Below, piece after piece: positions 9,009-16,893 of a DNA stretch of 35,482 bases. This DNA is from Candidatus Parcubacteria bacterium (GTDB taxonomy: Bacteria > Patescibacteriota > Patescibacteriia > CAIXNZ01): contig JAPLYF010000030.1 in assembly GCA_026395675.1 (NCBI GenBank), forward strand, positions 1 to 35,482. The letters are read 5' to 3'. The translations under genes and the position numbers were made by a program. Numbering within the stretch: the stretch's first letter is position 1; each line of letters begins with the position of its first letter. The notes beneath the pieces were generated by a model. That model saw nothing but the letters and a program-made list of their open reading frames with translations. It ran no database searches and was not told where the DNA came from.

Positions 9009-10514
9009 TTATTTTCTCGCTTTAGGCGTGACAAAAAAACCCAAATATTTGCCAATCATCAGGCGCGTCTGGGCCTCAAAAGCTGGCAGGGCTCCAAAAA
9101 TAACTATATTGATTGGCAGCAAAATCCATTGCGCCAGCATAATCAGCCATTTGTATTTAGGGTGCTGTTCTGGCCTAGGCGGTAATAATTTTAAGCTTAA
9201 AATAGCAGAAACAATTATACCTATCATGCCAATACGCATTAAATTCTGTAAAACAAAAGGTGCATTTTGCGCAATGACAGTTGCTTTGATCGCTGGCCCA
9301 GCCACATAAAGTGGTAAACGGCCTAAGACAAAAAGGATCAGTGGCGCAGTTGCCCAGGAATACATGCCTTCACCCAGATTCCAAATATATTTAACTCGAG
9401 TTTTAAAAGGGATCAAATCTTTCTTTTTGTGGAAATGATATAACATATAAGGAAAATGTTCCACACCCCAGCCCCACCTTCTCTGTTGTTTATATAAATT
9501 TTTAAATCCGTCCCAGATTGAAGTCTCAGAAATTACTGTATCCATTGAAACAGGAATATAAATTGGAGTTACCTCATAATCGCCATTATAATTGATAAAG
9601 CACTGCAGAAAAATCCTGGAATCATCAGTCACAATATCTTTTTCCCAAAAACCAACATCAACCAGCGCTTTGAAACTCATGGCATGGGAAGAAAAAGTGT
9701 AAAGCCGATCAGGTCTCATTAATTCAGCCAAAAGCCAGAAGACCGTGGAAAAAGCTGTTATTCTCATGGGCGCCGGAGCATCCCAAATATTATTATTGTA
9801 TAAAACCGCTGGCTGGAAAGATGATCTGGTTGGATTGGGGTGAGTCGCGTAAGCATACGTCAGATAATCAAGATATTTTTGATGTGCTGAAGTATCGCAG
9901 TCAAAATAAGAAACAATAATTTTTTCATAAGGCAAACCCAAGCTGTCAATCATTTCTTTGCTTTTCCAGCCCACCCAATTGGCATTAGCGCCCTTGGCTT
10001 TAATCTCCCCTTCCAAACCATCTGGATGCAAAGTTGTTAAAAGTTTAAAAAATTTATGGCCAAAATTTTCCTTAATTTTTGGTTCAACTGCTTCATAGAC
10101 CTCTTTTTTTCTTTCCTCCCAGGAAATGGCAATCATAATTTTATCAGTCGGATAGCCACAAGCCAAAATTCCATTTAAAGTGGTTTCTAAAACTTCATAG
10201 GGTTCAGAATAAGTCGGCAGAATAAATAAATGATAATATTCCTGCCAATTTGGCAAGGACTCTCTTTTTGCCCGCCAATCAATTTTAATTTGCTTAGCAA
10301 AAGTGCGGGCTGACAAAATTGAATAAAAAACAAAATAAAAAAGACGCAAAACCCAATATAATGAATAAACAATAACAAAATATATAACCCAAAGCGGTTT
10401 AATAAAAGAGAAAACAACTGAACCAATAATAGTACCCCAGACCATTAAACCCGGGATATATTCGCGTCTTCTGTATTTTTTTCTTTCCGCTGGCGTAAAT
10501 TTATCTAAATGCAT
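9009..10514 (-). CDS. Multi-TM glycosyltransferase family 2 (cellulose-synthase-like)
   Basis: N- and C-terminal TM segments; VSYFDCDTSAH (DXD-like), DIVTDDSRIFLQ, and YKQQRRWGWG (QxxRW motif). Confidence 0.83.
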   Translation of the reverse strand: MHLDKFTPAERKKYRRREYIPGLMVWGTIIGSVVFSFIKPLWVIYFVIVYSLYWVLRLFYFVFYSILSARTFAKQIKIDWRAKRESLPNWQEYYHLFILPTYSEPYEVLETTLNGILACGYPTDKIMIAISWEERKKEVYEAVEPKIKENFGHKFFKLLTTLHPDGLEGEIKAKGANANWVGWKSKEMIDSLGLPYEKIIVSYFDCDTSAHQKYLDYLTYAYATHPNPTRSSFQPAVLYNNNIWDAPAPMRITAFSTVFWLLAELMRPDRLYTFSSHAMSFKALVDVGFWEKDIVTDDSRIFLQCFINYNGDYEVTPIYIPVSMDTVISETSIWDGFKNLYKQQRRWGWGVEHFPYMLYHFHKKKDLIPFKTRVKYIWNLGEGMYSWATAPLILFVLGRLPLYVAGPAIKATVIAQNAPFVLQNLMRIGMIGIIVSAILSLKLLPPRPEQHPKYKWLIMLAQWILLPINIVIFGALPAFEAQTRLMIGKYLGFFVTPKARK

Positions 10515-10630
10515 AACTCCTACGAATTACGAATAATTTACGAATTTACAAATTTTTAATTTAAATCCCTCCTTACCCTTCTTATTCATCATCCGAAGCT
10601 TTAGCGTAGGATGACCCTTCTTTCCTTTTT

Positions 10631-10909
10631 TTATTTTATTTTAAATCCCTCAAGCCCACCAACATAAGGCAACCATTTAATTTCCACTTTTTCAACCAAA
10701 GCCGAATCTGGTCCCGATCTGCACCATTCAGCTAATTTCTCGAGATTAATCTTGTCGCCTTCAGCCAGACATTCAACTGTCCCCAGATCATTATTTTTGA
10801 CCCAGCCAGTTAAACCGAGCTTTTTAGCCATTTTCTGGGTTTCAAAACGAAAAAAGACGCCCTGAACTCGGCCGTGAATTACTAATAGAACTTGGGCTTT
10901 ATCAGCCAT
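10631..10909 (-). CDS. acyP: Acylphosphatase
   Basis: VIHGRVQGVFFRFETQKMAKKLGLTGWVKNNDLGTVECLAEGD: canonical acylphosphatase signatures. Confidence 0.95.
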   Translation of the reverse strand: MADKAQVLLVIHGRVQGVFFRFETQKMAKKLGLTGWVKNNDLGTVECLAEGDKINLEKLAEWCRSGPDSALVEKVEIKWLPYVGGLEGFKIK

Positions 10910-11048
10910 AAATATTACTTTTAAAATAACATTTTAAGCAAAAAAAATCAAGAAAAAATATTTTGAAAAACCTTGCCTACTTGACTAAATTTAGCTAAAA
11001 TTAAATTAGATAAAGATTAGAATTAGCTTAATAATTTAAAAACGACTT

Positions 11049-11975
11049 ATGTCCATAATCAGCGTACTTGTAGTTGTTTTTGGCTTATCTTTATTTGAAG
11101 CAATCTCCAGCATTGATAATGCTGTAATAAATGCAGATGTCTTGGCTACCATGCAGCCAAAAGCCAGGCAATGGTTCTTATCATGGGGTTTACTTTTTGC
11201 AGTTTTTGTAATTAGAGGATTTCTACCCTGGCTGATTGTCTGGCTGACTAATCCGACTCTTGGCTTTATCGGCTCTTTCACAGCTACCTTTAGCAGCGAT
11301 CCGAAAATATTGAAAGCCATTGAATTCTCCTCGCCAATTTTGCTTATCGGGGGCGGCACATTTTTAGTTTTTATCTTTTTTAATTGGTTGTTTTTAGAAG
11401 AAAAAAAATTTGGGTTAATCGGTGAGAAATTTATCTATGCCCAGGGCATCTGGTTTTATGCCGTTATTTCTATTTTATTGGCTATCATTGTCTGGTATGG
11501 CCTGAAAATAAATCCGCTGATTGCTTTTGGTTCGGTTGTGGGCTCAACCGCTTTTTTTATCACTCATGGTTTTAAACAAAACGCTGAAAAAGCTGAAAAA
11601 GAACTCATGCAAAAAAAAGATTTAACTGATCTAAGCAAAATACTTTATCTGGAAGTAATAGATGCGACATTTTCTATTGACGGCGTTTTGGGTGCTTTTG
11701 CCTTTACTCTGGCCGTGCCTCTGATCATAATTGGCAATGGCTTTGGCGCCTTGATAGTCAGACAATTAACTGTCCATAACGTAGAGAAAATAAAAAAATA
11801 TGTTTATTTAAAAAATGGCGCTATGTATTCAATCTTATTTTTAGGGAGTATAATGATTCTGAGCAGCTTAGGCCTTAAAACACCAGAATGGCTCTCGCCT
11901 CTAATTACTTTCCTAACAGTCGGCTATTTTTTCTGGAAATCAAAAATTTATTTAAAAAATAATTCTAATACTTAA
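11049..11975 (+). CDS. DUF475 / TerC-like integral membrane protein
   Basis: GLSLFEAISSIDNAVINADVLATM and LEVIDATFSIDGVLGAFAFTL...IGNGFGALIVRQLTV. Confidence 0.85.
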   Translation: MSIISVLVVVFGLSLFEAISSIDNAVINADVLATMQPKARQWFLSWGLLFAVFVIRGFLPWLIVWLTNPTLGFIGSFTATFSSDPKILKAIEFSSPILLIGGGTFLVFIFFNWLFLEEKKFGLIGEKFIYAQGIWFYAVISILLAIIVWYGLKINPLIAFGSVVGSTAFFITHGFKQNAEKAEKELMQKKDLTDLSKILYLEVIDATFSIDGVLGAFAFTLAVPLIIIGNGFGALIVRQLTVHNVEKIKKYVYLKNGAMYSILFLGSIMILSSLGLKTPEWLSPLITFLTVGYFFWKSKIYLKNNSNT

Positions 11976-11976
11976 T

Positions 11977-12588
11977 ATGGCAAAAATTACAATTATCGCT
12001 ATCAATGGCTCACCGCGTAAAAACGGTAAAACCGCAGAACTATTAAAAAAATTTCTGGTTCTGCTCAAAAGAAAAGGCGCCAAAACAACTTTTTTAAATT
12101 TAAGTGATTACAAAATTAATCACTGCCTCGGCTGCTACAGCAAAAGTCCGAGCGCTTGTAAGTTTCCCTGCGTGCAAAAAGATGATATGCAAAAAATTTA
12201 TCCGCTTTTGCTGGCTAGCGATGTCATAATTTTAGGCAGCCCGATTTATTGGTTTAATATGAGCGGTCTGATGAAGAATTTTATTGACCGCTTAACCTGC
12301 CTGGCTACAAGCGGGTATTTATTGGAAAATAAAGTTGGTCTTTCCTTAGCAGTTTCCAGCGAGAATGAAGGCGGACGGGTCAGCGCCAGCTTGAGCATGG
12401 CTAGCGCTTTAAACCATCTGGGCTTATTAATCCCGCCTTATGGAATTTTATATTTTCCAGGCCGAGAAAAGCTTAATCAAAAAGGCAAAGTGATCTGGGA
12501 CAATTGGCTAACCAACGAAATGCCCAAAATCAGCAACAACCTGATCAAGCTCTGCCAATTTTTGAAAAAAGCCAAATTTCAGTGGTAA
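11977..12588 (+). CDS. NAD(P)H-dependent FMN reductase / flavodoxin-like family protein
   Basis: IIAINGSPRKNGKTAELLKKF, C-x-GC motif, ASDVIILGSPIYWFNMSGLMKNFIDRL. Confidence 0.88.
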   Translation: MAKITIIAINGSPRKNGKTAELLKKFLVLLKRKGAKTTFLNLSDYKINHCLGCYSKSPSACKFPCVQKDDMQKIYPLLLASDVIILGSPIYWFNMSGLMKNFIDRLTCLATSGYLLENKVGLSLAVSSENEGGRVSASLSMASALNHLGLLIPPYGILYFPGREKLNQKGKVIWDNWLTNEMPKISNNLIKLCQFLKKAKFQW

Positions 12589-12612
12589 TTAATTATAAAA
12601 TTTAATAATTTT

Positions 12613-12641
12613 AAAAGGCGTGAAAAAATTTCACGCCTTTT
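12613..12641. terminator. Bidirectional intrinsic terminator between convergent genes
   Basis: AAAAGGCGTGAAAAAATTTCACGCCTTTT palindrome with A-tract and T-tract, between the + reductase gene and the - dapB. Confidence 0.9.
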
Positions 12642-12648
12642 TAGGACC

Positions 12649-13428
12649 TTAAAGTCCCAAAACATTATTCATGGTATAAAGACCGGGTTTTGCCACATGC
12701 ACAATCCATTTGACTGCCTTGATCGCACCCAGGGCAAAAATCTTGCGGGAAAGCGCCCGGTGATGAATTTCAATCATCTCATCAGGCCCGAGAAAATAAA
12801 TCGTGTGTTCGCCTGGCACTGTTCCACCGCGAATGGCATGCACAACCACTTCGTTAATGGGACGATTGTCACTTTTGCCTTTTGCCCGGCCAAAGACAAT
12901 TTCTCCGCCCTTGGCCTTAACCAGTGTCTGCGCAAAGCGTAAAGCTGTGCCCGAAGGAAAATCTTTTTTCTGGTCATGATGGATTTCCACCATTTCAATG
13001 GCAAAGCCAGTTAACGTGGCAGCAATTTTCGGCAACAAGGCGTCAATCAAATTGACACCCAAGCTCATGTTAGAGTCAAAGACAATAGGAATTCTACTCT
13101 TGGCCAAACGCGCCAGTTCTTTTTTCTGATATTCGTTTAAGCCAGTTGTACCCGTCACTAAAGGAATTGAATGTTCCGCACACCAGATGGCCGATAACAA
13201 GGTGGCTTCGGGATTAGTGAAATTAATCACTACGTCTATGGCTGCTACATGCTCATGATCCAAATCATTTATTGCTCTTTTTATTTTTAGATCAACATCC
13301 CCTTGGTCAAAATCAGGATCAACAGCGACCTCTAATTCCAGATCCTTATCATCTTTAATAATTTCATTTATTTCACCTGCCATGCGACCTAAAGCGCCGA
13401 CCAAACAGACACAGACAGGATTTCCCAT
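12649..13428 (-). CDS. dapB: 4-hydroxy-tetrahydrodipicolinate reductase
   Basis: GALGRMAGEI, VTGTTGL, EIHHDQKKDFPSGTAL, HAIRGGTVPGEHTIYFLGPDEMIEIHHRALSR. Start moved to ATG 13428 (MGNPVCVCLVG), preceded by AAGGAG; the track ORF start at 13479 lies inside the upstream gene. Confidence 0.92.
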   Translation of the reverse strand: MGNPVCVCLVGALGRMAGEINEIIKDDKDLELEVAVDPDFDQGDVDLKIKRAINDLDHEHVAAIDVVINFTNPEATLLSAIWCAEHSIPLVTGTTGLNEYQKKELARLAKSRIPIVFDSNMSLGVNLIDALLPKIAATLTGFAIEMVEIHHDQKKDFPSGTALRFAQTLVKAKGGEIVFGRAKGKSDNRPINEVVVHAIRGGTVPGEHTIYFLGPDEMIEIHHRALSRKIFALGAIKAVKWIVHVAKPGLYTMNNVLGL

Positions 13429-13447
13429 TTTTCTTACTCCTTTCTCT

Positions 13448-13942
13448 TTAGATTTCAAAATGCATTTTAACTTCTGCAAATGAGAAGAAAAATATTCCGC
13501 CGCTAGCGCGGATAAAATATTCTAATTGCAAGCTCATAATGCAGGCTGAATTTTCACCGCTGGGCCGAAAATCATTGCGATAAGCATCACATCTTTTGCC
13601 CAAAGCATAGCCAAAACCACATTCAGCAGCAGCGCCTGCATCCTGATCAGGACCATCAGCAATTGCCAGAATGCGATCACAGGCTCTGATATGCTCTACA
13701 TTGCCAAAGCCAATCTGAAAATTTATGGCCTGCATTTCTTTAAGTATTTGGGCTGGTGAAACACTTGGCTTGTCAGATCGCAATTCCTGTTCTAATTCTG
13801 CCAATCTCAGGCCTTTATCCTTGGCTTTTTCAAAAGGCAAAATTAATTCAAATTTTTTGGCCAAAATGTCAATTAATGGCTGAATACCATTCCTATCAAT
13901 TTCTTTGAATCCATAACTACCGGCTAAATATAATTTTTCCAC
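13448..13942 (-). CDS. Nucleoside 2-deoxyribosyltransferase-like protein
   Basis: Proposed GTG start at 13942 with AAGGAGG 6 nt upstream gives MEKLYLAGSYGFKEI...; ILAIADGPDQDAGAAAECGFGYALGKR and LQLEYFIRASGG fit the PF05014-type fold. Confidence 0.75.
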   Translation of the reverse strand: MEKLYLAGSYGFKEIDRNGIQPLIDILAKKFELILPFEKAKDKGLRLAELEQELRSDKPSVSPAQILKEMQAINFQIGFGNVEHIRACDRILAIADGPDQDAGAAAECGFGYALGKRCDAYRNDFRPSGENSACIMSLQLEYFIRASGGIFFFSFAEVKMHFEI

Positions 13943-14074
13943 TTCAAACCTCCTTGCCATCCGAATCTTCATGCGAAAGATGGCCTTAATTTTCAAAGAT
14001 TAATTTAACTTAGCAGAAGTTTAATTATTTGTCAATGATTTTGGTTATGAGGTTACAAATCTACAGATTAGCTA

Positions 14075-14094
14075 CCTGCCTGCCGGCAGGCAGG
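14075..14094. repeat. 20-bp perfect palindrome CCTGCCTGCCGGCAGGCAGG inside an AT-rich intergenic repeat
   Basis: Identical to 4957-4976; embedded in GGTTACAAATCTACAGATTAGCTA / CTAATCTACGAAT. Confidence 0.95.
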
Positions 14095-14174
14095 CTAATC
14101 TACGAATATATCATGAATTAATTCGTATTATTCGTAATGATTTGTATATTCGTATCCCAAAATTCGTATTAATT

Positions 14175-14203
14175 AAAAAAGGGCAAGGATTTCTCCTCGC
14201 CCT
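14175..14203 (-). terminator. Intrinsic terminator after the beta-barrel gene
   Basis: Minus strand GGGCGAGGAGAAATCCTTGCCC followed by TTTTTTAATT. Confidence 0.85.
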
Positions 14204-14211
14204 TTGATTGT

Positions 14212-14796
14212 TTAAAATTTTAAGGACAATTTAACGCGGAAAAGATTTGCATCTCTGCCGCCTTGTTCAAAGGAATAGAAGTAGATCAAGGCCAATGAGG
14301 CATGTTCGGAAAACGGGATCCGGAAGCTGGGACCGACTTGGTAAATCTGGTCCTGCTTCTGATAGAAATAATTCCTGTTGTCTATACCGATTCGGCCAAT
14401 CCACAAGGGATAAGTCAAATCCGTGTAGAAAAAATGGCAATTAAGGCCCTGCCAGTATTCGTAGTCGCTCTCCCAGTTAAACTTACCGAGTTTAACCAAA
14501 GGCGCGATACCATAGACAAATCCTTGTTTTGCTGTTTCTTTTTCAAACCCATAGCCAAGCAAAATCTCCGCATTAAAATTTTTGTTCAGCTTAAGGTTTG
14601 CGCCCAGATAGCCGTACGGATAAGACACCATCAGGTTGTTAATGTTCAGATGGAACATCAAATCCACTTTTGGGTTTAGAGTACGGCTGCCATTTAGGCC
14701 AAGGGCCAGTTCCTGCTTGTTTTCCACTGCCTTTGCCTCGGTAAAAGCCAGGGCTATCACCAAAATGGCAACAGCCACAAACAAATTCCTTCTCAT
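14212..14796 (-). CDS. Secreted predicted beta-barrel (outer-membrane-protein-like) protein
   Basis: Signal peptide MRRNLFVAVAILVIALAFTEAKA; alternating amphipathic strands; aromatic girdles (NYFYQKQ, LALIYFYSFEQ); C-terminal strand ending FRVKLSLKF (terminal Phe). Confidence 0.65.
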   Translation of the reverse strand: MRRNLFVAVAILVIALAFTEAKAVENKQELALGLNGSRTLNPKVDLMFHLNINNLMVSYPYGYLGANLKLNKNFNAEILLGYGFEKETAKQGFVYGIAPLVKLGKFNWESDYEYWQGLNCHFFYTDLTYPLWIGRIGIDNRNYFYQKQDQIYQVGPSFRIPFSEHASLALIYFYSFEQGGRDANLFRVKLSLKF

Positions 14797-14881
14797 TTTT
14801 GTTCTCCCTGCCCTCCGTAGCTCCGAGTAAGACGAGGAGCGAAGGAGGGCCTTTTACCGGAAGAACTTTTTCTCCCGGTTG

Positions 14882-16228
14882 TTAAACGGTTAGCGGTTGA
14901 AAAACTTTTGCCGCGCCGAGAAACAACCGAGAAATCGGAATATGCTCAATCTTTTTAGCAAACCCCTTAAACTTTAAAGTAATCTTTAACAGCACCAGGT
15001 AAAGTACTGTTAAAAAATTACTCAAAATGGGTTCGTACACAGGCAGAGCCCAGGTCGGATTCTGATTTTCATCATTATCCGGCGGGCCAATACTTTGATG
15101 ATCAAAATTTTGCATAGCCACTATCTGAACCTGTGAGTAAAAATGAGCATTGATTTTTTCAGAATGTTTGGCTGCCAAAACAATGGCTGGTTGAAGCAAG
15201 ATCCCCAGAAATAAACTCAAGTAAGCAGCGGCCAAAGATTTACGGACAATTAAAGGAGTAATTTCAAATTCTTTTATTCCCTTAATCGCTTTTTCAAAAT
15301 CTTTGACCGGCGCTTTGGCTTTGGACCGCAAAATCTCTTCTTCCATATCTGACAGCTGATAACCGATTAGCTGATAACGCAGATATTCTGCTTTTAACCG
15401 ATTATACCTGACCATTTCAGCTGTAGTTTCATAGAGAGGATATTTCAAACAGTAAAATGGCCATAATATCACTCGGAGCAAAAATCTTTCTGGGCAAAGC
15501 AGTAATTCTTCTTTGAATGAAAGATTACCAGGAAATGGCTCTTCAACATCAATAAACCTACCGAGTTCATGATGATGTCGCTGGAATTTCCTGATTGACT
15601 GCTTGTGTTCCTCAAAACGAATCATGTAAATCAGTAACCAAAAGAACATCAAAAGCAGATATTTGGGCCATAACCATTTCAGGAGATCTTTAAGAGTTTG
15701 CCAGCCAGAACACAAATCTCTATGTGGCGGTGCTTCACCATGACGAATGGCAATTCGCGTTTGTACCTCATCAATGAACTTTATTTGTTCGGCTGTGAGC
15801 TTTATGTTTAAACGCCCATTACTTTTAAAATCCCTAATTTTTACAAGTTCGGATAAGGCCGGGTAATTTAACGTGGTAAGGAAAAAATTGTATTTATCCT
15901 CCAGATCCATCAGTTGGTTGTAATTTTTGAAATAATCATAAGTGCTATAGCTCTCGCCTTTTGACTTGGCTTCTGCCCAAATTACTTCGATTTCTTTTTT
16001 GGCCGCTTCTTTACGAGCTTTCCATTGCTCAAACTCTGGCCCTTCATAAGTCGAAGGTCTGGTCCAATCGCCCAGTTTGCTGTCATGGTTTGGCAAATTA
16101 GTTAAGGCAGAGATTTCTCTGCAGGAATTAATCAGGTTTAATCCGCCAAGACTAACTCCAAAAAGTAAAACTAAAAAAATCTTAACCCAGATGCCATAAT
16201 TTTTCAGCCATTCTGACCGTTTAGCCAT
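14882..16228 (-). CDS. Unknown multi-TM protein, 448 aa
   Basis: Several hydrophobic segments (IWVKIFLVLLFGVSLGGLNLI; YLLLMFFWLLIYMI; SLAAAYLSLFLGILLQPAIVLAA). Preceded by AAAGGAGGTGATGAAAAAATG, an extended Shine-Dalgarno. No family recognised. Confidence 0.85.
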   Translation of the reverse strand: MAKRSEWLKNYGIWVKIFLVLLFGVSLGGLNLINSCREISALTNLPNHDSKLGDWTRPSTYEGPEFEQWKARKEAAKKEIEVIWAEAKSKGESYSTYDYFKNYNQLMDLEDKYNFFLTTLNYPALSELVKIRDFKSNGRLNIKLTAEQIKFIDEVQTRIAIRHGEAPPHRDLCSGWQTLKDLLKWLWPKYLLLMFFWLLIYMIRFEEHKQSIRKFQRHHHELGRFIDVEEPFPGNLSFKEELLLCPERFLLRVILWPFYCLKYPLYETTAEMVRYNRLKAEYLRYQLIGYQLSDMEEEILRSKAKAPVKDFEKAIKGIKEFEITPLIVRKSLAAAYLSLFLGILLQPAIVLAAKHSEKINAHFYSQVQIVAMQNFDHQSIGPPDNDENQNPTWALPVYEPILSNFLTVLYLVLLKITLKFKGFAKKIEHIPISRLFLGAAKVFQPLTV

Positions 16229-16288
16229 TTTTTCATCACCTCCTTTGTTTTGATTTAGACCTTTTTATTGTCAAAGTCCGAATGTTTA

Positions 16289-16317
16289 ATTCTAACAAAA
16301 ACTGGAGAATCTGTCAA
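16289..16317 (-). promoter_or_regulatory. Sigma70-type promoter for the 14882..16228 gene
   Basis: Minus strand TTGACA - 17 nt - TAGAAT. Confidence 0.75.
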
Positions 16318-16321
16318 TATT

Positions 16322-16356
16322 AAAACAAAAACCCTCCGAATCCAATTTCGGAGGGT
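16322..16356 (-). terminator. Intrinsic terminator of small transcription unit 2
   Basis: Minus strand ACCCTCCGAAATTGGATTCGGAGGGTTTTTGTTTT. Confidence 0.88.
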
Positions 16357-16553
16357 AGCAGCTTTAATTATCAAACTTAATTTCGTTCCGGTGTTTCGTC
16401 GCCCAGTTTTTAGGGCTTCCACTGTATCCGCTGATGGCTTTGTTTTACTTGGCAAATAGCCATTCAATAATCAAGGAAAAAGCTGCCATAAATACCTTAT
16501 TTACCTCCTGAGCTACCGCCTTTTAAACCAGTTTCAAAAGCTTCCGCAGTATT
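16322..16553 (-). ncRNA. Candidate small RNA / leader transcript 2 (may encode micropeptides)
   Basis: Bounded by TTGACA-N17-TAAGTT promoter and intrinsic terminator; no long ORF with credible start. Contains ATGGCAGCTTTTTCC... (MAAFSLIIEWLFAK*). Confidence 0.55.
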
Positions 16554-16559
16554 GTTTCC

Positions 16560-16588
16560 AACTTAGCATATTTTTAAAAATTTGTCAA
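16560..16588 (-). promoter_or_regulatory. Extended -10 sigma70-type promoter for unit 2
   Basis: Minus strand TTGACA AATTTTTAAAAATATGC TAAGTT. Confidence 0.72.
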
Positions 16589-16647
16589 GAATCATATTTT
16601 AGGTTATTGATAAATGAAAATTATTTGTATATTAGCGTTTGCATTCG

Positions 16648-16667
16648 CCTGCCTGCCGGCAGGCGGG
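16648..16667. repeat. Variant palindrome CCTGCCTGCCGGCAGGCGGG
   Basis: One mismatch to the 4957 and 14075 copies. Confidence 0.93.
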
Positions 16668-16692
16668 TAAATTCGTATCCCAAAATTCGTAT

Positions 16693-16723
16693 AAAATAAA
16701 ATCCCTCTGAAAAATTCAGAGGG
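16693..16723 (-). terminator. Intrinsic terminator of small transcription unit 1
   Basis: Minus strand CCCTCTGAATTTTTCAGAGGGATTTTATTTT. Confidence 0.85.
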
Positions 16724-16858
16724 GGTTGGCAGCTTGTCAATAATTTTATCTATATAATCAGTTATTTTTTTATTTCTAAAGTAAATCAATAAGTTTATTA
16801 ACGCCGCTAAGCGCCGCCTGACTTTTTGGCTCTAATAAACTGCTTTCAGAGGGGATTA
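16693..16858 (-). ncRNA. Candidate small RNA 1
   Basis: Between TTGACA-N17-TAAGCT promoter and terminator; no ATG-initiated ORF; stem AGTTTATTA/TAATAAACT enclosing GGCGGCGCTTAGCGGCG. Confidence 0.55.
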
Positions 16859-16864
16859 ATTCTT

Positions 16865-16893
16865 AGCTTAGCAAATTTTTATTAATCTGTCAA
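16865..16893 (-). promoter_or_regulatory. Extended -10 sigma70-type promoter for unit 1
   Basis: Minus strand TTGACA GATTAATAAAAATTTGC TAAGCT. Confidence 0.72.

Noticed and set aside
9028-9309. 93-aa plus-strand ORF opposite the cellulose-synthase-like gene
   Set aside because: Antisense shadow ORF with no signals.
12697-13004. Alternative-frame ORFs within dapB
   Set aside because: dapB motifs span the whole region; these are out-of-frame shadows.
14302-14679. 125-aa plus-strand ORF opposite the beta-barrel gene
   Set aside because: The minus-strand ORF has signal peptide, SD and terminator; the antisense ORF has none.
16490-16530. GGCGGTAGCTCAGGAGG resembles the 5' end of a tRNA
   Set aside because: No anticodon arm, T-loop (GTTCGA) or acceptor complement follows in the expected spacing.
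16604-16789. 61-aa ORF with PPAGRQANANANIQ
   Set aside because: Created by the CCTGCCGGCAGG palindrome and AT repeats; overlaps a small-RNA terminator.
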